Positions 1 through 11,792 of a stretch of 64,000 nt of DNA are shown here, one piece after another (the first letter of the stretch is position 1; the number at the start of each line of letters is the position of its first letter). Source of the stretch: Lojkania enalia (taxonomy: Eukaryota > Ascomycota > Dothideomycetes > Pleosporales); NCBI GenBank assembly GCA_010094045.1, contig ML986707.1, forward strand, positions 4,884 to 68,883, in the 5' to 3' direction. Position numbers and translations under genes: made by a program. Under the pieces are notes generated by a model. That model saw nothing but the letters and a program-made list of their open reading frames with translations, made no database searches and was not told the origin of the DNA.

Positions 1-1
1 A

Positions 2-1830
2 CTATTAAAGCGGCTAAACTATTAAAGCGGCTACTTTTTCTTAGTATTATAAATACTATATACGAACTATAATAAATCTATAATATAACCTTCTATTAAT
101 TTAATAAAAAGGCAGAATTAAGCTTACCTTATAAGCGTATAAATTAGGCTAGTTTAAGAGTATATAACGCGCTGCTATAGCTTTTAACATATAATATTAA
201 CAACTCTCTACTCGACTTTATAGAATTACATTTTACTCTTATATATAACTAAATTACTAGAAGCTTATAGTAACTAAAAAATAAACAATTGTATAATATA
301 TTTTTAACCTTAGTTTGCAAGGATTTACGCTCTAGCTATATAAGGTAGTAGATATAGTAGATAAACTATTAAGCGTATATAATAGAATATCTATAGAAAA
401 GAATTAGCTTAAACGATTTATAGTATATATAAATAAGTTTAAAATAGCCTTTAATTAAATAAAGGATTGTTAAAGAATAAAATAAGAGAATCTAGAGATT
501 ATTAACATATAGTTTAAACTTATATAGAATATAATTGCGAAATATAGTATATATAATAATAATATCTACAACTTTAATAAGATAGGCTTTTAAATAGGTG
601 TTATTAGTATTATAAAGGTTATTATAAGTTTAGAATATTATATAAAGCTTACTTTTATATAGCTAGATAATTACGAGTAGGTTATAGTTATCTAGAGTAT
701 CTATACTACTATATATACAACCCTACTATTTATTATCTATAAAAGATATATCTATATTTTTATATAGTATAAAGAAATAGATATACTATATAATTGGAAA
801 ATTTTAGTCTTTAAGAATAGCTGGATAAATAATACGCTTAATTTTAAGTAGCTAAAGTACTTTAATAAGTATATAAAGATACGTTAGGTAGAGTTATATA
901 GGCTACTTATTTTAAACAGCTATAAAAGCTACCTTAACTAGGAATTTAAGAATTACTACCTTATATAAAAGATTCTAATACTTTATATACCTTCTTATTT
1001 ATTATATATACTTTAGCCTTTTAATATAGTTTACTTCTTACTATTAAAGTTAAAGTACTTATAGTATATATAAAACTTAGCGCGCTAATACGTCTACTAT
1101 ATTAATAAAGAAGGCTTCTTTCTAGCCTTTAAGAACGCGTTTTTTAATATATTTATATATAAAAACTATTAAAAGGCCTTTAAAGTAATAGAAATTATTC
1201 CTCTAAATATATAAATTATATTAAATCACCTTAACATATAACTATATACCCTACTAGAACTACTTCTATAAGAAGACTTCTAGTAGTCTAAAACTCTAAA
1301 TAATATATATAAATTTAGGTTATAATTAATACTTATATAAAAGTCCTTTATATAATTACTAAAAGAGGTATAAGAAAGATTCTTACAGCTTATAAAAGGT
1401 GCTAAGTTAATACTATATTAAAATATACTTCTTTAAGCTTATAACTCTAAGCTTAAAAGGTAATTAGAAGAAGTAACTAAGTATAAAATATATAAAAGAA
1501 AGTATATTTAGTATAATAGTATAGTATTATATAGTAAAAGATTTTTATATATAGCTACTAAAGTATCTATAAACTTTTAGCCTTTTAAAAAGACTTATAA
1601 TACTAATATTTAAGAAAGGGCTTAACCAGCTTAACGCTACTATAGTAACTATAGTAAGACTGGATATAATACTTATACGTACTAAAAGGATAGTAGGGAA
1701 AATTCTAAATTAGATAAAAGTATATTATATATAGAATCTCTTATTAGTATTAAGTAAATTAACTTTTTATATATAGTATTTATTACGTTAAGAAAAAGTA
1801 GCCGCTTTAATAGTTTAACCGCTTTAATAG
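2..1830 (+). mobile_element. Fot1/pogo-like DNA transposon A, complete but RIP-degraded
   Basis: A 1829-bp element flanked by TA (base 1 is the A of the left TA; the right TA is 1831-1832). Inverted terminal repeats of about 46 bp lie at 2-47 and 1786-1830. Each contains a 17-bp unit, CTATTAAAGCGGCTAAA, repeated in tandem. The plus strand carries a transposase gene full of TAA/TAG stops. Readable fragments match the DDE transposase of Fot1/pogo elements: a stretch near 570-615 like NFDETGF and its following GVI segment, a WKI block near 800, and an IPSYLLYILQPF-like block near 990-1030. The C-terminal CCHC knuckle near 1635-1685 has lost its cysteines to tyrosines. Length and layout fit the family's usual 1.8-1.9 kb. 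It cannot encode an active enzyme. Confidence 0.9.
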
Positions 1831-1832
1831 TA

Positions 1833-2181
1833 GAATATATTATATTAATTATATTATAAAACTTAAATTCTTTTTAATTTTTAAAACTATTTTTAATATA
1901 TTAATTATAAAAGATAATATCTATATAAGTTTTTAAAAAGTTAGTTTAATTCTATTTAATTTAAAAGTAGTACTTTTAAAGTTTAATATAAAGTTTTATA
2001 TATAAATACTACTAGTATAAAATAATACTCTATAAGAAGTAAAAATACTAAATAATATATATAAGATAGAAGCTTAATTAATATTAATTTATAATTAAAT
2101 TTAAAGAAATATAAGCTCTTTACTAGCTTTTATTATTAAGAAACTAAATTAGTTTAAGAAAAACTCTCTAAAAGTAATAAT
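1833..2181 (+). mobile_element. Left remnant of Fot1-like element C (interrupted by A and B)
   Basis: AT-rich sequence between element A and the left end of element B. Its segment 1841-2070 is, after reverse complementing, clearly similar to 9886-10110, which is the transposase coding region of element B downstream of its DDE motifs. So 1833-2181 is transposase coding sequence in plus orientation. The expected continuation, a transposase C-terminus with intact CCHC knuckle and a terminal repeat, lies directly beyond the right end of B at 11213-11627. I infer one old element C that received A on its left and B on its right. Its 5' part would lie left of this window. Confidence 0.65.
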
Positions 2182-2578
2182 ATATAGTATAAATAAGCTA
2201 ATTACCTAAATAAGCTAATTATAATACTAAGATTATATTAAAATTATAACTACTTTTTATAAAATATTATACTTTCTTATATTCTATTATACTATAGAAT
2301 ATAGTAGTCTATTTTTCTATATCTATAGTATTATTTTTATATATCTATAAGTTATATCTAGTCTTACTATACTATTTATAGTATCTTTAAGTTAGCTAGC
2401 CTCTATTAATATACGCCTTCTTTCTACTCTTCTTTCTATTAATATAAGTACTAAACTCTTTTAGAATAGTTAATTAAACGCCTTTTTTAATTATTAAATT
2501 ACCTTTCTTTTATATATACTTTCTTTTATATAATTAATATTATATAGCAATTTTATTAACTATTTAAAACTTAATAAT
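2182..2578 (-). mobile_element. Left half of Fot1/pogo-like element B (3' end of its transposase)
   Basis: The left terminal repeat (about 2182-2232) is the inverted match of 11161-11212. It contains a 17-bp unit repeated in tandem at 2191-2207 and 2208-2224. On the minus strand, 2460 to 2340 reads as a basic stretch followed by a degraded CCHC knuckle like RYYKxYSKTRYNL, the normal C-terminus of a Fot1-type transposase. The LTR retrotransposon at 2579-9735 interrupts the element. Subtracting it leaves about 1.86 kb, the usual Fot1 size. The last five bases (2574-2578, ATAAT) are duplicated at 9736-9740 as the insertion site of the retrotransposon. Confidence 0.8.
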
Positions 2579-2838
2579 TATAATAATATAAAGAAATCGG
2601 TCTACGAAAAGCTTTATCTTTTTACTTATCTTATCCTACCCCCAGTTCTACCCCTTTTCCTATCCGTATATAGTTATATACTCCTTTATAAGTAGCTTAG
2701 TAGTTTTTCTATATTCTTTTATATAAGGCCTATAGGTATTAATAGAATTCCTAGGTCCCTAATCCCCTACATACTTCTATATACCTTTAAGCGGATTTAT
2801 ACTATATTTAGACCTATTATCTTACCTATACTATTATA
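2579..2838 (+). repeat. 5' long terminal repeat
   Basis: A 260-bp direct repeat of 9476-9735. It starts TATAATAATATAAAG and ends CTATTATA. The canonical TG...CA ends appear as TA...TA, as expected after G-to-A and C-to-T mutation. It is less mutated than the 3' copy: several C or G positions here read T or A in the 3' LTR. Confidence 0.9.
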
Positions 2839-4254
2839 TTATATAGAAAAACTTAATACTACTAATAATAGCCTCTTTAATAATATCGTATTAATTATTT
2901 ATTTAAATATATCTAAGTCTAAAATATACTCGATTTAGTTTAGATTATAATATTTATATACTATTATATTAAATTATTTAATTATTTAAATAGAATCTTA
3001 AAGATCTTCTATTAACTAAAGCCTTTAAATTTAGAACTTCCTATCTCCTATAATTAGAATTGCCTTTAGAAAAGCCGTATAGAGTATATCTAGGTAGAAA
3101 CTTAGAGACTACTAATAATCTATTAGAATTGAAGGCAACTACTAATATCTAACTATAATTTACCTTCTAATTCCTATACTAGAATTAATATATATATAAG
3201 TTATAGTAAGAGTAAACTTTCGTCTATATATATAGAATAACCGTTACTTTTTATAGGGGGCCCTATAATAGGCGGACCCCTCTCTATATGGCCTATAGTA
3301 AAGAACCTATCTAATTTAGAGGGAAATTAGAGTAAACTAACTCTTAAAGAATAAGTTGTAATTTTATAAGAGGAGATCGTACGTTTAATATAATAGAAAA
3401 CTATTAGTCCTAATTAACCTTTATAAACTACTAAATCAGCACTAATAATATACTAAGAAACTTTTATAACTCTTCTAATAAGAAACCTTTTAGCTACTTT
3501 TAAGCCCTTTTAAACCTATTTTACTAAATATACGCCTAAGATTAAAAGCTTTATAAATAGTAATAAACCTATATTTAAATAATAGTAAATCTTAATTTTA
3601 GACCAACTTAAGATTAATATAAATTACTATTAGATAGAGTATATATATATAGTATTAGTATAAAGATATACTTCTAGTACTATAAAAGGGTATCTAGAGC
3701 TAAAATACCTAGTTAAATCGGACTAGTATTAGTTTAAGAATACTAAAGAAATAATTTTACTTCTATAATCGTATTTTATTATAGATAATAAAGAGATAGA
3801 AGTATAATAGGCGTTTTAGGTCCTAAAGATAAATAAGGGAGAAGTATTCTCAACTTTTAAAGCTTACTTTATTAGTATAGTTATTAGGGGATCCGTATCC
3901 TAATTTAAGTAGTTCTTCTACCTATAGGATAAGATTCTCCCCAGCTTAAGAATACTAAATCTTAGCTTTAAGCTTATATAGAAAGGTTCTTTTAACGCTA
4001 TAGTCGCCTACTTAATAGTCTATAATATAGAAAGGAAGAGTATTTCTAATCTTCTAAAATAAACTGTTAGCCTATAAGTTGTAGCTAAAATAAATTTAGA
4101 TTGGTATTAGAAGGCTTCTAAAAGTTTATCTAAAGTAACTTATAATCTAATACTACCCTAATCTACTCTAGTATTAATACCTTATTTTACTATAATCGCT
4201 CCCTAATAATCTAGTAAAACTTCTACACCTAAAAAGTATATAACTCTAGATAAT

Positions 4255-4296
4255 TACTATAACTATAGTAAACTAGAATATTTTATAAACGAATAT
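4255..4296 (+). pseudogene. Degraded gag CCHC zinc knuckle
   Basis: The frame reads YYNYSKLEYFINEYI. With Cys restored conceptually at the Tyr positions it fits C-X2-C-X4-H-X4-C, the nucleocapsid knuckle of retrotransposon Gag. The Cys-to-Tyr and His-to-Tyr changes are G-to-A and C-to-T transitions, the RIP signature. Confidence 0.7.
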
Positions 4297-5344
4297 ATAG
4301 TCTTTAGAGTATAAGAGATAGAAGTTAAATAAGAGAAAATTAAGGAAGAAGAGTTTTTAGACGTAAATAAGTACTATCTAGATAGTTCTTAGGTAGGAAA
4401 TAGAGATATCTAAGAAAACTCTCTATTTTAAATTTAAATAGGTATAACTTATTAAATATTAATTTATTATATTTATTTAAAGAAAAGTACTTTTAAATTC
4501 CTACTATTCTATATTTAAAAAGTGTTAGTATATAATTAAACGCTCTTATTAATACTAGCACCTAAAGCTTCCTATTCTTTAATTCTATAGTAGTTAAATC
4601 GCTCTTCTAGGCTCTATATATATTAATATAGTACTTATCCTTTAAAATTACTATTAAAGGTTTTTAGGACTAAATTTAAACTCTAGTTAATTAGTATATC
4701 CGCTTATATTTATAAATTAATAGAAGAACTATTTAAAACTACCTATTTATTATTATAAACCTAAATACTTAAAATTATATTATTAGTATTAAATAGTTAT
4801 ATTACTTTTAACTCTAGCTAGATATAGATAAGAATTAGATTATATAGCCCTTTAAGTATCCTACTACTTATAATCTATTACCTCCTCTTCTTATATAATT
4901 AATTTAGCTAGTATATAATAAGAAGGTAAAGTTAGATATCTAGCGATGCAACGCTCTATAAGAAAAGGACTAATATTAGTAGTCTTATAATCTAACTATC
5001 TATTATATTAAAGGTCTATTAAGACTACTAAAACTATATTAATCTTCTATAACTTATAGTCTAAATAAGTTTAGAGCTTCTATACGCCCGTATATAATAA
5101 AATCCGAATCCGATCTAAAGAAAACCTATTCTCTTATTATCGCTTTTATTATAGCTAATACTTTCTATTTTAATATAAAGAGAAAAGAGAATAAGTTTTT
5201 CTCTACATTTCTATACGAAATCGAGCGGCTAATTAAAGATAAGTAAGCCCTAAAGTTAGAAGATAAGGCTAAAAACGAAGTACTAGTAAATCTCTAATTA
5301 CTATCTAAATACTATAGATATTAAAATATATTTAATAAAATTGC

Positions 5345-6080
5345 GGCTTATTAATTACTAGAATATCGCTCTTATAATTATAAAATTATTCTTATAAAAC
5401 CTCTTCTTAATAGTTACAGCCTATTATATAAGTAGAATATTAAAAAGCTAAAGGTAACTAAAAAGTATATTATAGATAATCTATAAAATAGATATATTAA
5501 GTAGAGTCTAAGCTCTTTTATATCTCTAATTCTTTATATTTATAAACTTAATAGTAACCTATATATTTATATAGATTATTATAAACTTAATACTCTTACC
5601 TATAAAAATATATATCTAATACTATATATAGATAAACTTCTATTTAGGCCTATTAAAGTAGCGATTTTTACTAAATTTAATATTTATATAGCTTTTAATA
5701 AGATTAAAATAGACTCTAGTTCTAAAGAATATACTACCTTTCAGACTTAATACAGAACTTATAAGTATAAAGTTCTACCTTTTAAATTATATAACGGTCT
5801 AGTAACTTATTAATATTATATAAACAATATACTAATTAACTATCTAAATAACTTCTATATTACTTATTTAGATAATATCTTTATCTACTCTAAAGATAAG
5901 GTAATATATACTATCTATATTAAGAAAGTTCTTAAGAGATTATATTAAGTAGGGTTATAAGTTAATATTAAGAAGAGTAAATTCTATATTATCTAAACTA
6001 AATATCTTAGTTATATTCTCTTAAATAAAGGTCTTAAAGTTAATCTAGAAAAGGTAGAAGTACTATATAATTAGTAGTTA
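5345..6080 (+). pseudogene. Degraded Ty3/gypsy reverse transcriptase
   Basis: One frame, read through stops, gives the order of fungal Ty3/gypsy RT motifs: an LLEYRSYNYKI-like entry, IDYYKLNTLT, FTKFNIYIAFNKI, a TYLDNIFIYS catalytic loop (second Asp changed to Asn) and the KYLSYIL block. The Asp-to-Asn change and scattered TAA/TAG codons make it inactive. It sits upstream of RNase H and integrase remnants in the same orientation. Confidence 0.85.
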
Positions 6081-6984
6081 CCTACTATTATAATAGGTGT
6101 AAAATCCTTCTTAGGTTTTACTAGATTCTATTAATAGTTTATACTAGAATTCTTATATATTATAAAGCTAATTATTATATTATAGAGCCTTATAACCTTT
6201 TTTATATAGATTTTAGAATATAATATTACTTTTAAGAAATTAAAATTAGCCTTATTAAGTATACCTACTTTCTACTACTTTAACCCTATATTAGAAATAA
6301 AAATAGAAACTAATATTTTTAATAGAATAGTTGTAAAAGTACTATTATAGAAATATTCTAACGAAAAATAGTACTCTATAGTATTTTATAGTAAGATTCT
6401 ATCTGGTTTAGAACTAAACTAGGAGATTTATAATAAGAAACTATTTATAATCGTTACTACGTTTAAGTAATAGAAGATAGAACTTACTTTAATAGCTACT
6501 AGAATTCTAGTATATACTAATTATCGCTTACTCGAATATTTTATAACTATAAAGGTACTTAATACTTATTAAGTTTATTAGACCGAGGAATTAGTTTAAT
6601 ATTAGTTCTAAATTAAGTATACTTTAAGTAAGAATAATATTAGAATAGATATTCTTAGTTATTATAAATAAGATATAGAAAACTTAAAAGTAGTTTAAAC
6701 TAATAACTAGTTAAGAGTTCTACTTAAACTATATTAACTTTACCCTTAAATTAATACTAAATTAGTCTAGTTCTATATTATTTAAATAATAATTTAAGCG
6801 GCTATATTAAACGTTATTAAAGGTTAGAAGTAGGTTATATTATTAGACTCTCTAAAGTTAATTAACATATTACTATAGAAAAACTGAGCCTCTTTCGCGT
6901 AGGAACGTATACTTCTACTCTACAAGTATTAGATAGAGAACGGACTACTCTTCTATAATAATTACTTATATATTCTATTAGATT

Positions 6985-7700
6985 TAGGCCTTTATATATA
7001 ACTTATATAAGAGGTTTATAATTAAGTATCTTCTATATACCTAAACGCTACTAAAACCTATTAGTTACTATTTTAGAAGTACTATTAGAAGGATATAAAA
7101 GCTATTTATAAACGATATATATAGAATTATATTCTATACTATAAAGCTTATCTAATATAAACTTAAACCCTAAGTTTTATCTACTTACTTCTTATACTAA
7201 ATTAACTAATATAGTATCTATATATTAACTTTAAAAATTTCTCTATAGATAAGTCTAGATATAATTAGATTATAGTAATAATTAATTACCTATCTAAATA
7301 AGTTATATCTATTCTCTACTATTATATAATTAATATACAGGGAATAGCTAAATTATTTATTTAATAGATATACTATTTTAGCTATATACCTAAAACTATT
7401 ATTTTAGACTAAAAACCTTAGTTTATATCTAGTTTCTAGTCTAAATTCTACTATATTTTAGGCGTAAAAATTAAACTATCTACTATTTATTATAAAGAAA
7501 CTAATAAATAGATAGAAATTATAAATAAATATATCGATTAGAGATTATATCCTTTTATATCCTTCTACTAGAATAACTAAAGTTCTCTATTACCTATAAT
7601 TAACTAAATATAAGCGATTCTATCTTATATAACTATTAGAATATCTCTATATTAGATTCTATATAGATTTAAGCTCTATTAAAGTTAGGATTAGAAATAT
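6985..7700 (+). pseudogene. Degraded retroviral-type integrase
   Basis: An N-terminal zinc-binding region is recognisable near 6985-7165 (an IRGL-like start, a YYWEGYKSY-like block and the usual IRNC-like segment, all decayed). The catalytic core follows to about 7700. Blocks resembling the DYSNN/VIINRLSK region and the AYHPETNRQTE region are readable only by ignoring stops. This position, after RT and RNase H, separates Ty3/gypsy from Ty1/copia order. Confidence 0.7.
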
Positions 7701-8106
7701 TCTATTAATTCTATTATTATAATAGATAAATTAAATTATAAAAACACTTTAGCTCTAATAACTCATATAGATATAGTCTAGGAAACTATAAAGGCTAATA
7801 TTAAAAAGACTTAAAATCATATATAATCTATTATTAACTATTACTAGTAACTGATTAATTAGTAGATTAATAATATAGTCTACTTAAATACTAAGAATCT
7901 TATAGTCTAAAAATTAAGCCGAAAGCTATTTAATTAATAGAAGAGCCCTTTTAAAATACTAGAATAGGTTAGAAACTTATACTACTTATAGCTACCCTTA
8001 GAGTTAAGTATATATAATATCTTTATACTAAACCTACTATATAAAAACCCCTAGGACTTTCTACTTAGATAAGAAACTCTAAAACTACCCGCTATCGCTA
8101 TTAATA

Positions 8107-8310
8107 GAGTAGAAGAGTAGAAGGTTAAGGAAATACTAACTAGTAAGTTATATTATAAGACCCTTAAATACTATATAAAATAGATAGAATATAATTTTAA
8201 CTCGATTTAATATAAAGTTTTAAACTTTATAAGTTTATTTTATAAGTTAAAAACTTTTTATAATAAGTATCTAAATTGCCTAAAACTCCTAAAAGCTTTA
8301 ACTAAATAGA
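8107..8310 (+). pseudogene. Degraded chromodomain at the 3' end of pol
   Basis: The frame starting RVEEKVKEILTSKLYYKT, read past one stop, resembles the VEEIL...LVKWTGY core of retrotransposon chromodomains. It is followed by a YKLKTFYNKYLNC segment typical of fungal chromovirus C-termini. In active elements this module steers integration toward methylated-histone chromatin. Confidence 0.65.
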
Positions 8311-9460
8311 TTAAAGTATATAAGAATAGTATAAAAAATATAGATTATCTAATAGATAATAATATATAAAAGTTAAATAGTAGATTTTTTAAAAAAACTA
8401 AAGTATAGGCTTAAAATTACTCTTCTATAAAATCTAGAGGGTCCGATAGTAGGCTATTAGATACCTCTCTAATCCTCTTCTCTTCTACTCTTCTTCTTCT
8501 TCCTTTCCTCTAGATTCTTCTTAAACCTTTTCTATCTTGTTTTTAGCTACTTAAGAATACTATAATATTAGCTTAAAAGCTAGATATTAAAGCCTTTAAA
8601 GCTAAAACCTAATAAAGTAATTTAGTACCCTAGTAGAATAAAGCTATTTAGATACTAGCTGTAAGAAAGCTATCTTCCTAACTCTTTATAACCTAAGCTA
8701 TAAATATTAAACTATAAGTAGACTCTAAAATAGTCTTAAAAGCTACTTTTTTATTCTCTTTATCTTCTATATATTAGGCTGCTATTTATAGTTTAAGATA
8801 GCCCTAGAAGACTAGAAACTTCTTTTTATAGTAGAAGAGGATTTATAAATATATTAGTAGTAAGTACCCTACTAATATTAGATATAATTTATATAGGGTT
8901 ATACTTTTTATTTTATAAGGTATAATACTTATATTTTTTTAATCTTAGAAACTAAAAGAAAAATATTATATACTACTTATAAGTAAGCGCGTATATAATT
9001 TAAAAGTAAATAATCTAGAAGACTTTTAAAAAGGTTTTAAGAAATAGGTAGAGTAGTATATTAATTAATTTTTTTCTATAAAGTATTAGTAATACTTTAA
9101 TAATTAATAGTTCTAGAAACGTATAATAATATATATAGAGTAGAAGTTATTATTTAGTTAAGGAAGCTTAGTTAATAATAATCTAGTAATATACTAAGGC
9201 TAGTAAACGCTTATTACTATATGCGATAAAATTGCAATATTAATAAACTATTATAATAGTAGTTACTAGCTAATATATAAGTTAATTATACTTACTATAA
9301 AAATCTTATTTAATATTATATTAATAAATACATCTCTATAGGTAACTATATATATTAACTCTTACTAGTAAATACTTTAAAGAAATTTTTTTATACTAGA
9401 ACCTATCTATAATAACCCTAATTCTCTCCTAAACTAGTATAGATAGAAACTATTAATTTA

Positions 9461-9475
9461 TAAGAAGGGGGGTAA
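9461..9475 (+). other. Polypurine tract of the LTR retrotransposon
   Basis: TAAGAAGGGGGGTAA lies immediately before the 3' LTR, in the position of the plus-strand primer for reverse transcription. The run of G is conspicuous in otherwise AT-rich DNA. Confidence 0.75.
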
Positions 9476-9735
9476 TATAATAATATAAAGAAATTGTTCT
9501 ATAAAAAGTTTTATCTTTTTACTTATCTTATCCTACCTTTAGTTCTACCCCTTTTCCTATCTATATATAATTATATACTCTCTTATAAATAGTTTAATAG
9601 TTTTTCTATATCTTTTTATATAAGGCTTATAAATGTTAATAGAATTTCTAGATCCCTAATTTCCTACGTACTTCTATATACCTCTAAGTAGATTTATACT
9701 ATATTTAAACCTATTATCTTACTTATACTATTATA
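9476..9735 (+). repeat. 3' long terminal repeat
   Basis: 260 bp, the same length as 2579-2838. Differences are nearly all transitions toward A or T in this copy. It is directly followed by the ATAAT target duplication at 9736-9740. Confidence 0.9.
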
Positions 9736-11212
9736 ATAATTTAAGTATATAATAGTATATTTTTATATATTATATATATAGTACTCTTTATAAACTATTT
9801 AAACGCTTCTATTATTAAAATAAATAAACTATTTAAATACTTTTAAACTTTTAATTAAATATATATAGATTAAAATCTAAATTTAATAGAATTATTTAGT
9901 ATTTTTAACTTTTAAAAAGTATTTTTAACTATAAAAAATATTAGTATATATAGTTAAACTTTAAACTTTAATAGTACTATTTTTAGATTAAATAAAACTA
10001 GACTAGTACTTTAAAAACTATTTAAAATATTACTCTTTATAATTACTATATTAAAAGCTACTTTAAAATAAAATAAGAATTTAATTTTTATAATATAGTT
10101 AATATAACTATATATTAGCTACTTAATTTAACACCTATATATAGTTTTTAAAGATAAGAAATAACTTATATCTAATAGTTATAATAGATATAATAAATAT
10201 AGAGGTATATAGAGAGTAATAATATTCTTTTTTTTATAAAGCTACCTAAATTTAAATAAATTATAGCTTTTATAACTATTAAGAATTAGTAATTAATATA
10301 TACTAATAGTATAATCTTTTATATATATATTAAAATACTTTAACTACTTAATACTAATATTATTTATTATTTAGCTATTATTAATAACCTATATAGCCTA
10401 GGTTAGTAGAATATTATCTTTTTTATATTATATAGAGAGGTAGTAAATATCTATAAAGATAATAAAAAATAGTATTATCTATCCTATTATATTAATACTC
10501 TAGATAATTATAGTCTACTTATAATTATCTAGTTAGAGCTATTTTAATTAATTCTATCTTTTAAAATTAGTAACTACTATTTTTATTAATATTATACTTA
10601 TTATAAAGCTTAATTTATTAAAGTTATATATATTTTTATTAATAATATTATATTTAGCCTTTATATTCTATATAAAATAGAACTAGTCTCTTATAACTTT
10701 AAGATTCTTATATTTAACTTTTAAATAGTTGTACTTTTAATTAAATTTAACCTTAAGCTTAAATATATATTTAATAAAGTTCTCTATCTAATTCTTTTTA
10801 ATCTAGTTAATAGAGTATATAACTAGTAGTAAATTAGCTATATTTTAAATAGTAGTAAACTATAATAGAAATTTTCTTATATTTAGATCTAATATATACT
10901 AAATAATTATCTACTTCTTAATCTTACTAAACTTTATTAAATTAGGTTAACAATTATATTATAAAGCTATTTTTTACTTTTATATATTAAGTATACTTTA
11001 GAAGATATTATAGATTAATATAATATAATATATAGTTAGTATTATATCTTATTAAAGAGTTTAGAGTATAAGTTATATTCTAGCTTCTTTCTAAATTAAT
11101 TCTATAGTTATTAGTTATAGTATAATACTATAAAGTATAATTATCGCGATTTTAATAGAGTCTTAGTATTTTAATTAGCTTACTTAGATAATTAGCTTAC
11201 TTATACTATATA
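9736..11212 (-). mobile_element. Right half of Fot1/pogo-like element B (5' and central transposase)
   Basis: Minus-strand reading, stops ignored, shows DDE transposase blocks in order: a STNLGYIGY-like block, a VVKVFxYIYKRLYY-like block, and KRILLLSIYLYIYY, equivalent to the Fot1 segment RILLxCMPPHxSH ahead of LQPLD, at about 10400 down to 10100. The right terminal repeat at 11161-11212 pairs with 2182-2232. Together with the left half this is one approximately 1.86-kb element with the LTR retrotransposon inside it. It is inactivated by RIP-type mutation and by the insertion. Confidence 0.8.
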
Positions 11213-11627
11213 TTATATTAGATTAGATTAATATATAATAAAATTATTAGCCTTTAAGAAATAAATAAAGTAGTAATAAAATAGAAATAGTAGGAAAAAA
11301 GGCGGATTTAAGTGTAAGAGACCCTAATAAAAGTATAAAGAGAGATAATTATTGCTAAAAAGGATAATAAGAAGGAAACTTAGGCTATAATACGCTAATT
11401 TAGGGTGTAATTAGGTATAAACGGATAGTATAAAGCGCGTTGTAGCCGCTGCGGCAAGACTAGGCATAATTCTTATATATGCTAGAAGGATGCAGAGGTT
11501 TCTATAGAATAATCGCGCAAGTTGTAGATTGCTATTATATTACTTGGTTGTTGAGCTATACGTATATAAAGGTTGAAAAAGTTGATGGGGTGGACCGCTC
11601 GCTTGTATGGGCCGCTCGCTTGTAAGG
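11213..11627 (+). mobile_element. Right remnant of Fot1-like element C, 3' end of transposase and terminal repeat
   Basis: Much less AT-biased than its left neighbours. The plus frame reads a basic KKADLSVRDPNKS segment, then an intact CCHC knuckle CSRCGKTRHNSYIC (11441-11482), and ends with TAA at 11510-11512. This is the usual Fot1/pogo transposase tail. The right terminal repeat carries two 17-bp units at 11591-11607 and 11608-11624, and a TA target duplicate sits at 11628-11629. In-frame stops remain upstream of the knuckle, so the element is dead. It completes the fragment at 1833-2181. Confidence 0.8.
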
Positions 11628-11792
11628 TACGTCATAGATTAGGCTAGAATATAAGGATATAAATATAATATTTAGTAAGAGTAAATTATAGACACTTAGA
11701 ATTAGCTATAATAGATTATTCTTATAAATCTATAGCAATATTTGTTGTGCGCGTACGTTTTCTGATTGCTGCAAGTCAAAGTACCCCTCGTT

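Larger units (their letters stand above)
2579..9735 (+). mobile_element. Ty3/gypsy chromodomain LTR retrotransposon, complete but RIP-degraded
   Basis: A 7157-bp element with two 260-bp direct LTRs and a 5-bp target-site duplication (ATAAT). The plus strand carries decayed gag-pol. A CCHC gag knuckle with Cys changed to Tyr lies at 4255-4296. Reverse transcriptase spans about 5345-6080 and includes the block reading YLDNIFIYS near 5863-5890 (YLDD form). RNase H follows. The integrase zinc-binding and DDE core regions lie at about 6985-7700. A C-terminal chromodomain-like block is at about 8107-8310. The order RT, RNase H, integrase, chromodomain marks a Ty3/gypsy chromovirus. Stop codons are everywhere and nearly all fit C-to-T or G-to-A change. 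About 1.1 kb between the chromodomain and the polypurine tract is unassigned. Confidence 0.9.

Noticed and set aside
2184..11214. The inverted matches at 2182-2232 and 11161-11212 as ends of two separate elements
   Set aside because: Minus-strand transposase C-terminus on the left and its centre on the right, plus a combined length of about 1.86 kb, make one split element simpler.
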